Assembly: GCA_947073895.1 (NCBI GenBank)
Contig: CAMTNN010000010.1
Location: 1 to 18,806 of the forward strand
Origin: an uncultured cyanobacterium
GTDB lineage: Bacteria > Cyanobacteriota > Vampirovibrionia > Gastranaerophilales > Gastranaerophilaceae
Direction: 5' to 3'
DNA: 18,806 nucleotides
The translations under genes were made by a program, and so were the position numbers. The notes beneath the pieces were generated by a model. It did no database searches. It saw only the letters and a program-made list of their open reading frames with translations, and had not been told where the DNA came from. Positions 1 through 6,581 of this stretch are shown in pieces. The number at the start of each line of letters is the position of its first letter. The first letter of the stretch is position 1.

Positions 1-318
1 ATCTAATTGAGATGATGAAACACCATTAACTTTAAAATCACCAAAAATTATACTTGCAGGAATCCCGTTCATGCCGGAAGTTATAATCGCTTTGATTTTA
101 GCTTGAACAACATCCTCTTTGTTTATTGAAACATTTTTGTATTGAACGGAATCAACAACTCTAAAATTAACCAACTGCCCTTCATAAACATCTTTTTCCG
201 AAGAAATCTCATTCAGGATAGATAATTTTATCGGCAATTTAACGGTGCTTTCAAAATTATAAGCAATGCACGTATTACAAAACAGAAGCATTAATATAAG
301 GACAATAAGCTTATTCAT
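1..318 (-). CDS. Secreted protein, N-terminal 106 residues only (C-terminus beyond the window)
   Basis: An uninterrupted minus-strand frame runs from an ATG at 316-318 to the window edge. It begins with a typical signal peptide: a Lys at residue 3, a hydrophobic stretch (LIVLILMLLF), then CNTCIA before YNFES, so signal peptidase I cleavage after about residue 19 is likely. The mature part is rich in beta-strand-forming residues (for example VKLPIKLSIL and GQLVNFRVVD), alternating short strands with turns. I do not recognise the family. Its ATG overlaps the stop of the preceding secreted gene by 8 bases (311-318), so the two are probably translationally coupled in one operon. The lipobox is poor, so an ordinary exported or periplasmic protein is likelier than a lipoprotein. 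Confidence 0.75.
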   Translation of the reverse strand, partial: MNKLIVLILMLLFCNTCIAYNFESTVKLPIKLSILNEISSEKDVYEGQLVNFRVVDSVQYKNVSINKEDVVQAKIKAIITSGMNGIPASIIFGDFKVNGVSSSQLD

Positions 319-1003
319 ACTTCAAATCCTGTTTATAATTTTTCGTTTGAATTTTTTCTTCTAACATTCTTCTATTATTTTGAGAAGTTAACAAGAAATT
401 TTGGTAATATTTATTATCAAGATACTCATTGTTAACCAAGAAAGACGGATGATTAAAACAAATTCTTTCATAAATATGAGCAAGTCGTTTTGAAGTCAGA
501 TTTTTATTAGAAATTTTATCTTGTCTTGCCTGCGGAGCAGTCTTATTAATATAAACAATCAAACCTAAAGGATTGTAACCTGCTTTAACCATATAATCTA
601 CTGCAAGTTTATCAAAAACGAGTTCATACTTTTTAGGAGCAGCTTTTATTTTAACAGAACTTAACCAGCCATCACCTATACCGTCATAAGAGCGAACTGC
701 TGAAGCAATTTCTCTTGATAAATATCCGGCTAATTCATCATCTGTTTGAATATTTTTATAATTTGCTCCATAAACAACAACCTGTCTTTTTGTTAAAGTT
801 TTTGTGCTGTTTAAAATATTTTCTTTATGATTTTCGTCATATACAAACACAACTCTTTTTTCGAGTTTATTTGCATTTAAAATATCTGTACCAACTTTAT
901 CAATTCTTGTCTGAATAGAATTTTGCTTAACAAGTTCTGCTTCGTTAATTGCATAAACAGGCAATACAACTGCCATTAATATTAATAATAAAATCTTTTT
1001 CAT
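311..1003 (-). CDS. Secreted M48-like metalloprotease homologue with a degenerate zinc site
   Basis: A 230-residue protein with a signal peptide (residues 1-18, MKKILLLILMAVVLPVYA). The middle follows the layout of M48 zinc peptidases: a strand VVVYG (75-79), the segment TDDELAGYLSREIASAV (87-103) where active members have HExxH, then a helix ending AVDYMVKAGYNP (134-145), which is typical of the third-ligand region (ExxxD...AGYDP), and HPS at 185-187. The HExxH motif reads SREIAS, so Glu98 remains but both zinc-binding histidines are gone; E127 and D131 of the downstream ligand helix are kept. I infer a catalytically dead paralogue, perhaps a chaperone or a regulator of a true M48 enzyme. 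Homology rests on motif order only. The stop overlaps the next secreted gene. There is no Shine-Dalgarno; a perfect TATAAT lies 6 bases before the ATG. Confidence 0.75.
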   Translation of the reverse strand: MKKILLLILMAVVLPVYAINEAELVKQNSIQTRIDKVGTDILNANKLEKRVVFVYDENHKENILNSTKTLTKRQVVVYGANYKNIQTDDELAGYLSREIASAVRSYDGIGDGWLSSVKIKAAPKKYELVFDKLAVDYMVKAGYNPLGLIVYINKTAPQARQDKISNKNLTSKRLAHIYERICFNHPSFLVNNEYLDNKYYQNFLLTSQNNRRMLEEKIQTKNYKQDLKYE

Positions 1004-1009
1004 AAATTA

Positions 1010-1015
1010 ATTATA
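1010..1015 (-). promoter_or_regulatory. -10 box placed for a leaderless transcript
   Basis: On the minus strand TATAAT is followed by six bases and then the ATG of the M48-like gene. Transcription would start at or next to the A of the ATG, and there is no ribosome binding site between. The -35 region (around 1033-1038, GTAAAA) is weak. Confidence 0.4.
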
Positions 1016-1049
1016 ACACATTCACCTAAAAATTTTACCATTTTACCCC

Positions 1050-1077
1050 TTGTAAAAAAAATTTCAAGTGATATCAT
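1050..1077 (+). promoter_or_regulatory. Candidate sigma-70 promoter of the FNT channel gene
   Basis: TTGTAA (1050-1055), a 16-base spacer and TATCAT (1072-1077) give a plausible vegetative promoter. A start near 1084 would leave a leader of about 84 bases before the channel gene, which contains the foldable region at 1094-1139. Confidence 0.4.
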
Positions 1078-1093
1078 CTAGAAGGATTTATAA

Positions 1094-1139
1094 GCAGCTT
1101 AGGCTGAAGGAGAGAATTACCCCTCAATTCTTAAGTTGC
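1094..1139 (+). promoter_or_regulatory. Foldable leader RNA upstream of the FNT channel
   Basis: GCAGCTTA (1094-1101) pairs with TAAGTTGC (1132-1139): eight pairs, one of them G-U. Directly stacked inside is AGAATT (1113-1118) with AATTCT (1126-1131), closing a 7-base loop ACCCCTC. The 5' side has an 11-base purine-rich bulge (1102-1112). It matches no riboswitch class I can recognise. It could be an attenuator, a protein site or a stabilising 5' stem. Confidence 0.4.
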
Positions 1140-1167
1140 AAGGAAATATAAATAGGAGAAGGAAAAA

Positions 1168-2034
1168 ATGGAAGAAAAAGTTATTTCTACTCAGGATTGC
1201 CTAAACCCTAGCACTGCTGCGCACGAGTTGTGCGACAAGGTTATGACAGGAAAAGCAGAATACAGTAAAACAAAATTAGTCGCTTTAGCGATAGCAGCAG
1301 GTGCATTTATTGCATTTGGTGCACAAGTTTCACTCACAGTTATGACAGGTGACTCTAACATGGGTTGGGGCTTCACAAAACTAATCGGAGCTATGACATT
1401 CGCAACAGGTTTGATGCTTGTTACATTAACAGGTGCTGAACTATTTACAGGTAATGTTATGATGACTCTTTCAGTTTTAGAAAAGAAAATAAGCTTCTGG
1501 AAGCTTTTAAGAAACTGGACTTGGGTTTATACATTCAACTTTATCGGCTCAATCCTTGTAGCAGGATTAGTTTACGGAGCAGGAATGGGACATAACGGCG
1601 GTGACGCAGTTGGTGTTACTGCAATGAATACAGCTTTATCAAAAGTTAATTTATCGTTTGCAGAAGCATTTTTCAGAGGAATTCTTTGTAACTGGTTGGT
1701 ATGCTTAGCTATCTTTATGGCATCAACTTCAAAACGTGTAATTGGTAAGATTTTCGCAATATTCTTCCCAATTATGACATTCGTTGCATCAGGTTATGAA
1801 CACTCTGTAGCTAATATGTTCTTTATTCCAAACGGAATCTTGATGAAACATGTTCCATCAATCGTTACTGCTTCAGGTTTAACTCCTGATCAATTAGCAA
1901 CATTGAGCTGGAAAGCGTTCTTTGTACACAACCTAATTCCTGTAACTTTAGGAAACATGGTTGGTGCATTCGTATTTGTTGTACTACTTTTCTGGACAGC
2001 ATACTTAAGAGAAGAACACAGACATCAGGGATAA
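1168..2034 (+). CDS. Formate/nitrite transporter (FNT) family channel
   Basis: A 288-residue inner-membrane protein of the FNT family (FocA, NirC, HSC-like), pentameric channels that pass formate, nitrite, hydrosulfide or related small anions. Family signatures are intact: LTGAELFTGN (87-96), the broken-helix segment GILCNWLVCLA (171-181), and GYEHSVANMFFIP (209-221) with the central pore histidine at H212. Six hydrophobic helices can be traced. A strong Shine-Dalgarno (AGGAGAAGG) precedes the ATG. The gene is alone between its own promoter and a perfect intrinsic terminator. In an anaerobic fermenter, formate export or import is the best guess, but the substrate cannot be read from sequence, so no symbol is given. 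Confidence 0.93.
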   Translation: MEEKVISTQDCLNPSTAAHELCDKVMTGKAEYSKTKLVALAIAAGAFIAFGAQVSLTVMTGDSNMGWGFTKLIGAMTFATGLMLVTLTGAELFTGNVMMTLSVLEKKISFWKLLRNWTWVYTFNFIGSILVAGLVYGAGMGHNGGDAVGVTAMNTALSKVNLSFAEAFFRGILCNWLVCLAIFMASTSKRVIGKIFAIFFPIMTFVASGYEHSVANMFFIPNGILMKHVPSIVTASGLTPDQLATLSWKAFFVHNLIPVTLGNMVGAFVFVVLLFWTAYLREEHRHQG

Positions 2035-2044
2035 ATTTTTACTT

Positions 2045-2072
2045 AAAGGTGCGTCGTTTGACGCACCTTTTT
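2045..2072 (+). terminator. Intrinsic terminator after the FNT channel gene
   Basis: AAAGGTGCGTC (2045-2055), loop GTTT, and GACGCACCTTT (2060-2070) form a perfect 11-pair stem followed by a T run to 2072. It is the only clear Rho-independent terminator seen in the window. It overlaps a TATAAT (2072-2077) that could act as a -10 for the porin gene, although no convincing -35 box lies at the right distance. Confidence 0.9.
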
Positions 2073-2093
2073 ATAATGGATTAAAATAGAGAT

Positions 2094-3269
2094 ATGAAAA
2101 AGATTTTACCGATATTAATAGCATTTTTAATGACATTTTCAAACGCTTTTGCTGATGAAGATTTGGGCGAAGTGACGTTAGAAAATTCTATTTATGTTGG
2201 TGAAACTACTACTGTTGAAGAATCAACTCCTACAACCGAAAAAACATTGCGCGAAAAATTAAGTGATGTTTATCATCTTGAAGTTGAACAAATCGACAAA
2301 CCTAATTATTTATTAAAAGATGTTTTAACCAAACATTTTGACGAGGATTCTATCTGGGACAGAACTCAATTATGGGGCGGATATAACGGAGATTTAGGCT
2401 TATATTTTGCCGAAACCGGAGAAACAACAAACCATTATGAATTCAATACAATAAATGTCGGCTATGATGGATTTTTAAAAGATAATAAAGCTGATTTTAG
2501 AATAATGTTCAATTACGCACCTTATTCTTCAAGAAATGTTATCCAAAATCTGTTTGCTGATATGTATGTTGCAACAAACGCAATCCCGCACCATCGAATT
2601 ATGGTCGGTAATACAAGACCTCCTTTGGGAATGGAAGGTTCATACAGTCCGTTTGTTTTGCCATTTATCGCTCGTCCTCAAATTTCAAGAACATTTGCAA
2701 CTGTTCGTAAACTCGGTGCAAGAGTTGGCGGTGATTATAGCCTTATGGATTATGATTTCGGGGTGTATAGTTCAGATACTTATTTTAACGAATTCTTTCC
2801 CGGGGCTGAATTCATAGGCAAAGTCCAATTCAAACCACTTGCTAAAACCGACGGCAAATACGGAAAGCTCCTTATCGGAGGAAGTATGGACGCCGGTCAT
2901 AGAGATACTAACTTCTGCGTAACAGGGGCGCATATTCAATATGAATACAAAAAATTTATGGCAAACTTTGAATGGGCAAATGCTAACGGATATAACGGCC
3001 CGAGCGGAATACAATCAGATAAACACGCAAGCGGTTTTTATACAACTTTAGCTTACAGAATTACACCTAAATTACAAGCTCTTGTAAGATATGATGAATT
3101 AAATCCAAACCACGACATCCATCATAATAACAAACGTGAATACACAGCAGGTATCAATTATTTTATAAAAGGACAAGGATTAAAACTTATCCTCAACTAT
3201 GTCTTCTGTCAAAATGATGCAGCAAAAGATTCACACAGAATCTTAATGGGAACACAAATTCTGTTATAA
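2094..3269 (+). CDS. Outer-membrane porin, phosphate-selective porin O/P-like
   Basis: A 391-residue exported protein with signal peptide MKKILPILIAFLMTFSNAFA (cleavage likely after residue 20). After a polar linker of about 75 residues it becomes a succession of amphipathic strands with short turns, as in a 16-strand-type barrel. Landmarks resemble the OprO/OprP family: the VGNTRPPLG segment (a common vGk.k.P.G strand), an inner-loop stretch with FIARPQ, and a C-terminus ending in alternating hydrophobics (ILMGTQILL). It implies a diderm envelope. Ligand specificity is unknown; this family name is often applied to porins with no tested phosphate selectivity. The ribosome binding site is weak. 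The stop codon overlaps that of the convergent nnrD gene inside a TTATAA palindrome. Confidence 0.8.
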   Translation: MKKILPILIAFLMTFSNAFADEDLGEVTLENSIYVGETTTVEESTPTTEKTLREKLSDVYHLEVEQIDKPNYLLKDVLTKHFDEDSIWDRTQLWGGYNGDLGLYFAETGETTNHYEFNTINVGYDGFLKDNKADFRIMFNYAPYSSRNVIQNLFADMYVATNAIPHHRIMVGNTRPPLGMEGSYSPFVLPFIARPQISRTFATVRKLGARVGGDYSLMDYDFGVYSSDTYFNEFFPGAEFIGKVQFKPLAKTDGKYGKLLIGGSMDAGHRDTNFCVTGAHIQYEYKKFMANFEWANANGYNGPSGIQSDKHASGFYTTLAYRITPKLQALVRYDELNPNHDIHHNNKREYTAGINYFIKGQGLKLILNYVFCQNDAAKDSHRILMGTQILL

Positions 3270-4052
3270 AATCTCTTTGACCGCTTTATGCAAATATTTT
3301 GGAATATCAGAGGCTAAAACACAATATTCGGTTAACTCTTCTGAAGCGATTTCTCCTGCTCTTGAATGCAAATATACACCAAGTTTTGCCGCTTCAAACA
3401 AAGACATCTTTTGAGCTAATAAGCCGGCAATAATTCCTGCCAGTACATCCCCTGAGCCAGCTTTTGCAAGCGCCGAATTACCATGTTGGTTAACAAAATA
3501 ATTATCTTTATCACATATAATGGTTCTATGCGTTTTTAAAACCGTCACGCAATTATACTTTTCAGTAAGTTTTTTTGCACTTCCTTCTAAATCATCCAAA
3601 ACATCTTGAAGAGTTATATTTAACAATCTTGCAGCCTCCAGAGGATGAGGGGTTATAATAACATTTTCAGGCAGCTTTATCTTTACCCCGGAAAGAATAT
3701 TTAATCCATCAGCATCAATAACAACAGGAATTTGTTTATTTTCAAGTTTTTTTATAGCTTTTTTGAACAAACTAATTTGCTCACCTAAACCGCACCCTAT
3801 TAAAACAACCGAAAAGCTATCAAAATCAGGGAATTTTCTTAAATAAACCGCCTCCGGCAAAAGTGCAGAAACTGATTTAATTACCTCCGGCATCGAATAC
3901 AGAGCAGAAAATCCTGCTCCGATTTTTAAAGAACTTACTGTTGCAAGATAAGCTGCTCCAATATAATCTCTTGAACCACAAACATTAAGCACTTTACCAA
4001 AAGTTCCTTTGTTGGAGTTCTGCGCTCGCGACGGCATTTTATAGTTTTGCAT
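3264..4052 (-). CDS. nnrD: ADP/ATP-dependent NAD(P)H-hydrate dehydratase
   Basis: A repair enzyme that dehydrates damaged NAD(P)H hydrate back to NAD(P)H with nucleotide hydrolysis; ribokinase-like fold (YjeF C-terminal/CARKD family). With the start used here, 262 residues: NKGTFGKVLNVCGS near the N-terminus, VIDADGLN (111-118), TPHPLEAARLL (134-144), and the signature GNSALAKAGSGDVLAG (191-206) with catalytic Asp202. I chose the ATG at 4050-4052 because GAGGTGA sits at good spacing; the GTG at 4058 is part of that Shine-Dalgarno. Many bacteria fuse this domain to the epimerase NnrE; here it stands alone and no NnrE is in the window. It lies 18 bases after the small LuxR-type gene, probably in the same operon, and its stop overlaps the porin stop. 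Confidence 0.9.
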   Translation of the reverse strand: MQNYKMPSRAQNSNKGTFGKVLNVCGSRDYIGAAYLATVSSLKIGAGFSALYSMPEVIKSVSALLPEAVYLRKFPDFDSFSVVLIGCGLGEQISLFKKAIKKLENKQIPVVIDADGLNILSGVKIKLPENVIITPHPLEAARLLNITLQDVLDDLEGSAKKLTEKYNCVTVLKTHRTIICDKDNYFVNQHGNSALAKAGSGDVLAGIIAGLLAQKMSLFEAAKLGVYLHSRAGEIASEELTEYCVLASDIPKYLHKAVKEIL

Positions 4053-4070
4053 AATCACCTCAAAACTATT

Positions 4071-4265
4071 TTAACACGTTTCATATTTATAATACATAAT
4101 TGCAAGCACAACTCTGTTATTAATCTCCAATTTTAAATAGATATTCTCAAGATGTGCTTTAACAGTATGACGCGAAATATTCAATTTCCCCGCAATCTCT
4201 TTGTTGGTTAAACCTTTAGAAACAAGTTCTGAAACCATTAACTCGGTATCTGTCAAATTTTTCAT
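4071..4265 (-). CDS. Stand-alone LuxR/GerE-type DNA-binding protein, 64 residues
   Basis: Almost the whole protein is one LuxR_C helix-turn-helix: LTDTELMVSELVSKGLTNKEIAGKL (4-28), then the recognition segment NISRHTVKAHLENIYLKL (29-46). The family core (G.TNKEIA..L.IS..TVK.H) is intact. The usual Arg-Glu of 'LT.RE' is replaced by TDTE. There is no receiver or ligand-binding domain, so it resembles the small sporulation regulator GerE or orphan response-regulator effector domains. A good ribosome site (AAGGA) precedes the ATG. It is followed 18 bases later by nnrD, and its upstream region carries two DnaA-box-like sites. The target genes and signal are unknown. Confidence 0.85.
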   Translation of the reverse strand: MKNLTDTELMVSELVSKGLTNKEIAGKLNISRHTVKAHLENIYLKLEINNRVVLAIMYYKYETC

Positions 4266-4319
4266 TCAGTTGTCCTTCTTTATCTACATAATTTTAGATT
4301 ACAACAACCAAACCAAAAG

Positions 4320-4376
4320 TCATCCACATATTTTCCAATTAGCAAATCTTTACAGAAATCGTAACAATGTGGATAA
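4320..4376. promoter_or_regulatory. Inverted pair of DnaA boxes upstream of the LuxR-type gene
   Basis: TGTGGATAA at 4368-4376 is the exact complement of the consensus DnaA box TTATCCACA. Facing it, TCATCCACA at 4320-4328 differs from the consensus at one base. They form an inverted repeat with arms 4322-4329 and 4367-4374, in the 124-base AT-rich gap between trmL and the LuxR-type gene. Binding by DnaA could control this promoter. Two boxes alone do not make an origin. Confidence 0.5.
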
Positions 4377-4389
4377 TATATTAGTATTT

Positions 4390-4839
4390 TTACAACCCGA
4401 GCTGCCTGATCAATTCATACACCACTATCGCAACTGAATTAGAAAGATTTAAGCTTCTCTGTCCCTCTTTCATAGGAATAGTCAGCGCAGTATCAGACGT
4501 AACGTACTCTTGAGGCAAGCCTCTTGACTCAGGCCCGAACACAATAAAATCGTTCTCTTTAAACTCAATATCAGTATACCTTCTATTAGTTTTTGTAGTC
4601 AAGTAGAAAAATCTACCGTCAGGAAATTCATTGAATAAATCTTCCATAGAATTAACTCTATGTAAATCCACGCTATCCCAATAATCCAAACCTGCACGCT
4701 TTGTATATTTATCCGTCAGAGCAAAACCAAGTTTGCCGACAAGATACAAAGAAGCACCCGTACAAGCACACAGTCTTGCTATATTTCCTGTATTTTGAGG
4801 GATTTCAGGCTCATATAATACAATATTAAGCTTTGCCAT
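4390..4839 (-). CDS. trmL: tRNA (cytidine(34)/uridine(34)-2'-O)-methyltransferase, TrmL (SPOUT)
   Basis: Methylates the 2'-OH of the wobble nucleotide 34 in tRNA-Leu isoacceptors in the characterised homologues; a short SPOUT enzyme with a trefoil-knot SAM site. The 149 residues match the family length and show motif 1 PEIPQNTGNIAR (11-22), motif 2 FGPESRGLP (101-109) and motif 3 IPM.EGQRSLNLSNSVAIVVYE (121-142). I use the ATG at 4837-4839, not one further upstream, because AAGGGGGAA precedes it and the family begins with a short strand leading directly into PEIPQNTGN. The start lies inside the 3' end of the phosphatidyltransferase gene (14-base overlap), indicating translational coupling. 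Confidence 0.93.
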   Translation of the reverse strand: MAKLNIVLYEPEIPQNTGNIARLCACTGASLYLVGKLGFALTDKYTKRAGLDYWDSVDLHRVNSMEDLFNEFPDGRFFYLTTKTNRRYTDIEFKENDFIVFGPESRGLPQEYVTSDTALTIPMKEGQRSLNLSNSVAIVVYELIRQLGL

Positions 4840-5431
4840 TTTCCCCCTTATCCTGAAATAAATATTTAGCTTCCAAGACAACCGGAATACCACGAACCAC
4901 GCAGAATACTATAGCAAACACAGCTGCCCAGTAACCTATTTGACCGATTAACACAGCGTTAGGACAAGTCGGAATCTTAGCAGCAATAATAAGAATAAAT
5001 GCAAGCACTTTAGCTACAGCATAGCTTATTCTCATAAACTTGGAGCCTGTAATAAATTTACAAACAGGGTTAACCTGCATTCCAAAAGGTGTTAAACCAT
5101 GTTCCATAGCAGCACTTCTGATTGTATCGGTAATAAATCCTCTTGTAATAGCAATCAGCGGGAACAAAATACTTATCCAACCCATAACCGCAAATAAAAT
5201 CCAGTATGTATTTTCAACAATTCTGTCACCCATAATATCAAGAAGCGCACCAAATTTTGATGTCTCATTAAACTTTCTTGCAACATAACCATCTAAACCA
5301 TCCAGTGAGAAAGCTATAATAGTAAGCACCAACGCCCAAATATAAGCAAGCGTATCTCCCTGCATTGCATAAATCAAATACACTGCAAAAAACATTACAA
5401 ATATTCTAAAAATCGAAATAAAATTAGCCAT
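4826..5431 (-). CDS. CDP-alcohol phosphatidyltransferase (PgsA-like)
   Basis: An integral membrane enzyme that transfers a phosphatidyl group from CDP-diacylglycerol to an alcohol; the likely product is a phospholipid precursor such as phosphatidylglycerol phosphate. The family signature D-x2-DG-x2-AR-x8-G-x3-D-x3-D is complete at D44, D47-G48, A51-R52, G61, D65 and D69, which supplies the metal- and CDP-binding residues. The 201 residues contain about six hydrophobic helices. The stretch after the signature (DIMGDRIVENTYW) differs from the DP.ADK of typical PgsA, so the alcohol substrate is not certain and I leave the symbol empty. The AAAGGT serving as ribosome site lies in the element at 5432-5524. 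The 3' end overlaps trmL. Confidence 0.87.
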   Translation of the reverse strand: MANFISIFRIFVMFFAVYLIYAMQGDTLAYIWALVLTIIAFSLDGLDGYVARKFNETSKFGALLDIMGDRIVENTYWILFAVMGWISILFPLIAITRGFITDTIRSAAMEHGLTPFGMQVNPVCKFITGSKFMRISYAVAKVLAFILIIAAKIPTCPNAVLIGQIGYWAAVFAIVFCVVRGIPVVLEAKYLFQDKGENGKA

Positions 5432-5524
5432 TTTTTAACCTTTGGGCGGTGCACATTTTGTAATAACTACCAGCTTGGATTAGGACTCGTCCGTGCACCT
5501 TTGGGTGAGACTACAAGCGGATTG
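5432..5524 (-). promoter_or_regulatory. Leader element A: candidate structured RNA shared with the flagellin leader
   Basis: It fills the gap between the dehydrogenase stop and the phosphatidyltransferase start. Its two ends recur in element B (11067-11135), same strand: the 5' block (5510-5524) matches at 14 of 15 bases and the 3' block (5432-5452) at 18 of 21. On the minus strand GGTGCAC (5493-5499) and GTGCACC (5448-5454) form a perfect 7-pair stem, with a smaller GGA/TCC hairpin inside. CCCAAAGGT occurs twice, once inside a CACC-CAAA-GGTG hairpin and once carrying the AAAGGT ribosome site of the next gene. No known RNA family is recognised. Confidence 0.5.
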
Positions 5525-5527
5525 AAA

Positions 5528-6526
5528 TTAGACTTTCATACGTGATAGTGCATAGTCTTTCTTGTTTAAGTCTTCGAGTTTTGCACCCATCATAATTCTT
5601 TCAGCTTCTTCCAAAACTTTTGTTACCATAAATCCGTTTTCGCCGTCAGAACGTGCATTCTGACCTGATGCACAACAGTTTACAAAATGCTGACATTCAA
5701 GCTTAAGCGGTTCGATTTCAAGATAATCAATCGGATAATCCTGAGTATTAGCAGGTATAAAATTATCATAAACTTTCAACTTGTTAGTCGGAAGCGTATC
5801 ATCAAATATTGCAGTTGCTTTTGTACCGCGAACCAAAAGTGTAACGTGTTTTTGCGGTGTAATCCAGCTTTCTGAAATATGAGCAACCATACCGCCTTCA
5901 AACTCAATACCGATATGAGTAATATCCATAATTGCATTCTTTTCAGAAGAACAACCGATTGCAGAAAGAACTTTTACAGGTTCTTTTCCTGTTGCATAAG
6001 CAATCATAGAAACATCATGCGGTGCTAAATCCCACATAACACTTCTGTCATTTTTATGATAATTTACATTCAATCTGTCAGATTGAGCATAAACCAATTC
6101 ACCCAAAACACCTTCTTCAATAAGCATTTTCAAACGGTTTACAGCAGGATGATAAAGAAGTAAGTGACCCACCATAAGAACAAGTCCTTTTTCTTCTGCA
6201 AGTTCTGTTAAAACTCTTGCTTCTTCAGCAACTGTTGAAATTGGTTTTTCTACATAAACATTTTTACCGGCTTCAAGCATAGCCTTAACCATCTTGAAGT
6301 GTGTATGTGACGGAGTTACAACAACAACGCCCGTAATTGTTTCATCATTAATAATATCGTGAAAATCTTTTGTAACTTTTGTTCCGGGAAACTGTTCCTG
6401 AACAGTTTTAAGTGATTCGTCATCCAAATCACATACGATATCTAAAACATTTAAGTTATAGAAATTTCGGACAATATTTCTACCCCACATCCCGAAACCG
6501 ATAACAGCAATTTTTTGTTCTTTCAT
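5528..6526 (-). CDS. Gfo/Idh/MocA-family NAD(P)-dependent oxidoreductase
   Basis: A 332-residue soluble sugar or sugar-nucleotide dehydrogenase. Residues 1-120 form a Rossmann fold with GFGMWG (10-15), VVVVTPSHTH (67-76) and the lysine motif EKP (93-95). The C-terminal substrate domain has WDLAPHDVS (165-173) with catalytic-type H170. That WD...HD arrangement is frequent in WlbA/WbpB-like UDP-N-acetylglucosaminuronate 3-dehydrogenases, so a role in surface-glycan sugar synthesis is possible but not proven. An AAAGGAAAG ribosome site precedes the ATG. A good promoter overlaps the end of ksgA, so it may be transcribed separately or with ksgA. Element A starts just after its stop. Confidence 0.87.
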   Translation of the reverse strand: MKEQKIAVIGFGMWGRNIVRNFYNLNVLDIVCDLDDESLKTVQEQFPGTKVTKDFHDIINDETITGVVVVTPSHTHFKMVKAMLEAGKNVYVEKPISTVAEEARVLTELAEEKGLVLMVGHLLLYHPAVNRLKMLIEEGVLGELVYAQSDRLNVNYHKNDRSVMWDLAPHDVSMIAYATGKEPVKVLSAIGCSSEKNAIMDITHIGIEFEGGMVAHISESWITPQKHVTLLVRGTKATAIFDDTLPTNKLKVYDNFIPANTQDYPIDYLEIEPLKLECQHFVNCCASGQNARSDGENGFMVTKVLEEAERIMMGAKLEDLNKKDYALSRMKV

Positions 6527-6552
6527 ACTACTCTTTCCTTTTGATTAATATT

Positions 6553-6581
6553 ATTATAATATAATCTATTTTTCACGTAAA
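6553..6581 (-). promoter_or_regulatory. Sigma-70 promoter of the Gfo/Idh/MocA gene, within the ksgA 3' end
   Basis: TTTACG (6576-6581), a 17-base spacer and a perfect TATAAT (6553-6558) on the minus strand. The predicted start near 6546 leaves about 20 bases including the ribosome site. Confidence 0.55.

Noticed and set aside
4320..4376. Chromosomal replication origin
   Set aside because: Only two DnaA boxes in 124 bases, no dnaA, dnaN or other origin-linked genes in the window.
4201..4437. A small plus-strand reading frame across the LuxR-trmL gap
   Set aside because: It is largely antisense to two well-supported genes, has no ribosome site and shows no recognisable domain.
4840..4893. Longer TrmL starting at 4893
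   Set aside because: The 18 extra residues lie in the phosphatidyltransferase coding region and are unlike the family N-terminus; a strong ribosome site marks 4839.
5432..5524. Integron attC-like site (imperfect hairpin with bulged bases at the ends of element A and B)
   Set aside because: Neither element has the paired RYYYAAC/GTTRRRY core sites, there is no integrase, and the neighbouring genes are ordinary operon members in mixed orientation.
5510..5527. CRISPR-repeat-like end (a sequence finishing GGATTGAAA)
   Set aside because: Only one full copy with this ending; the related copy at 11121-11135 is 5.6 kb away and lacks the ending. No spacer array and no cas genes.
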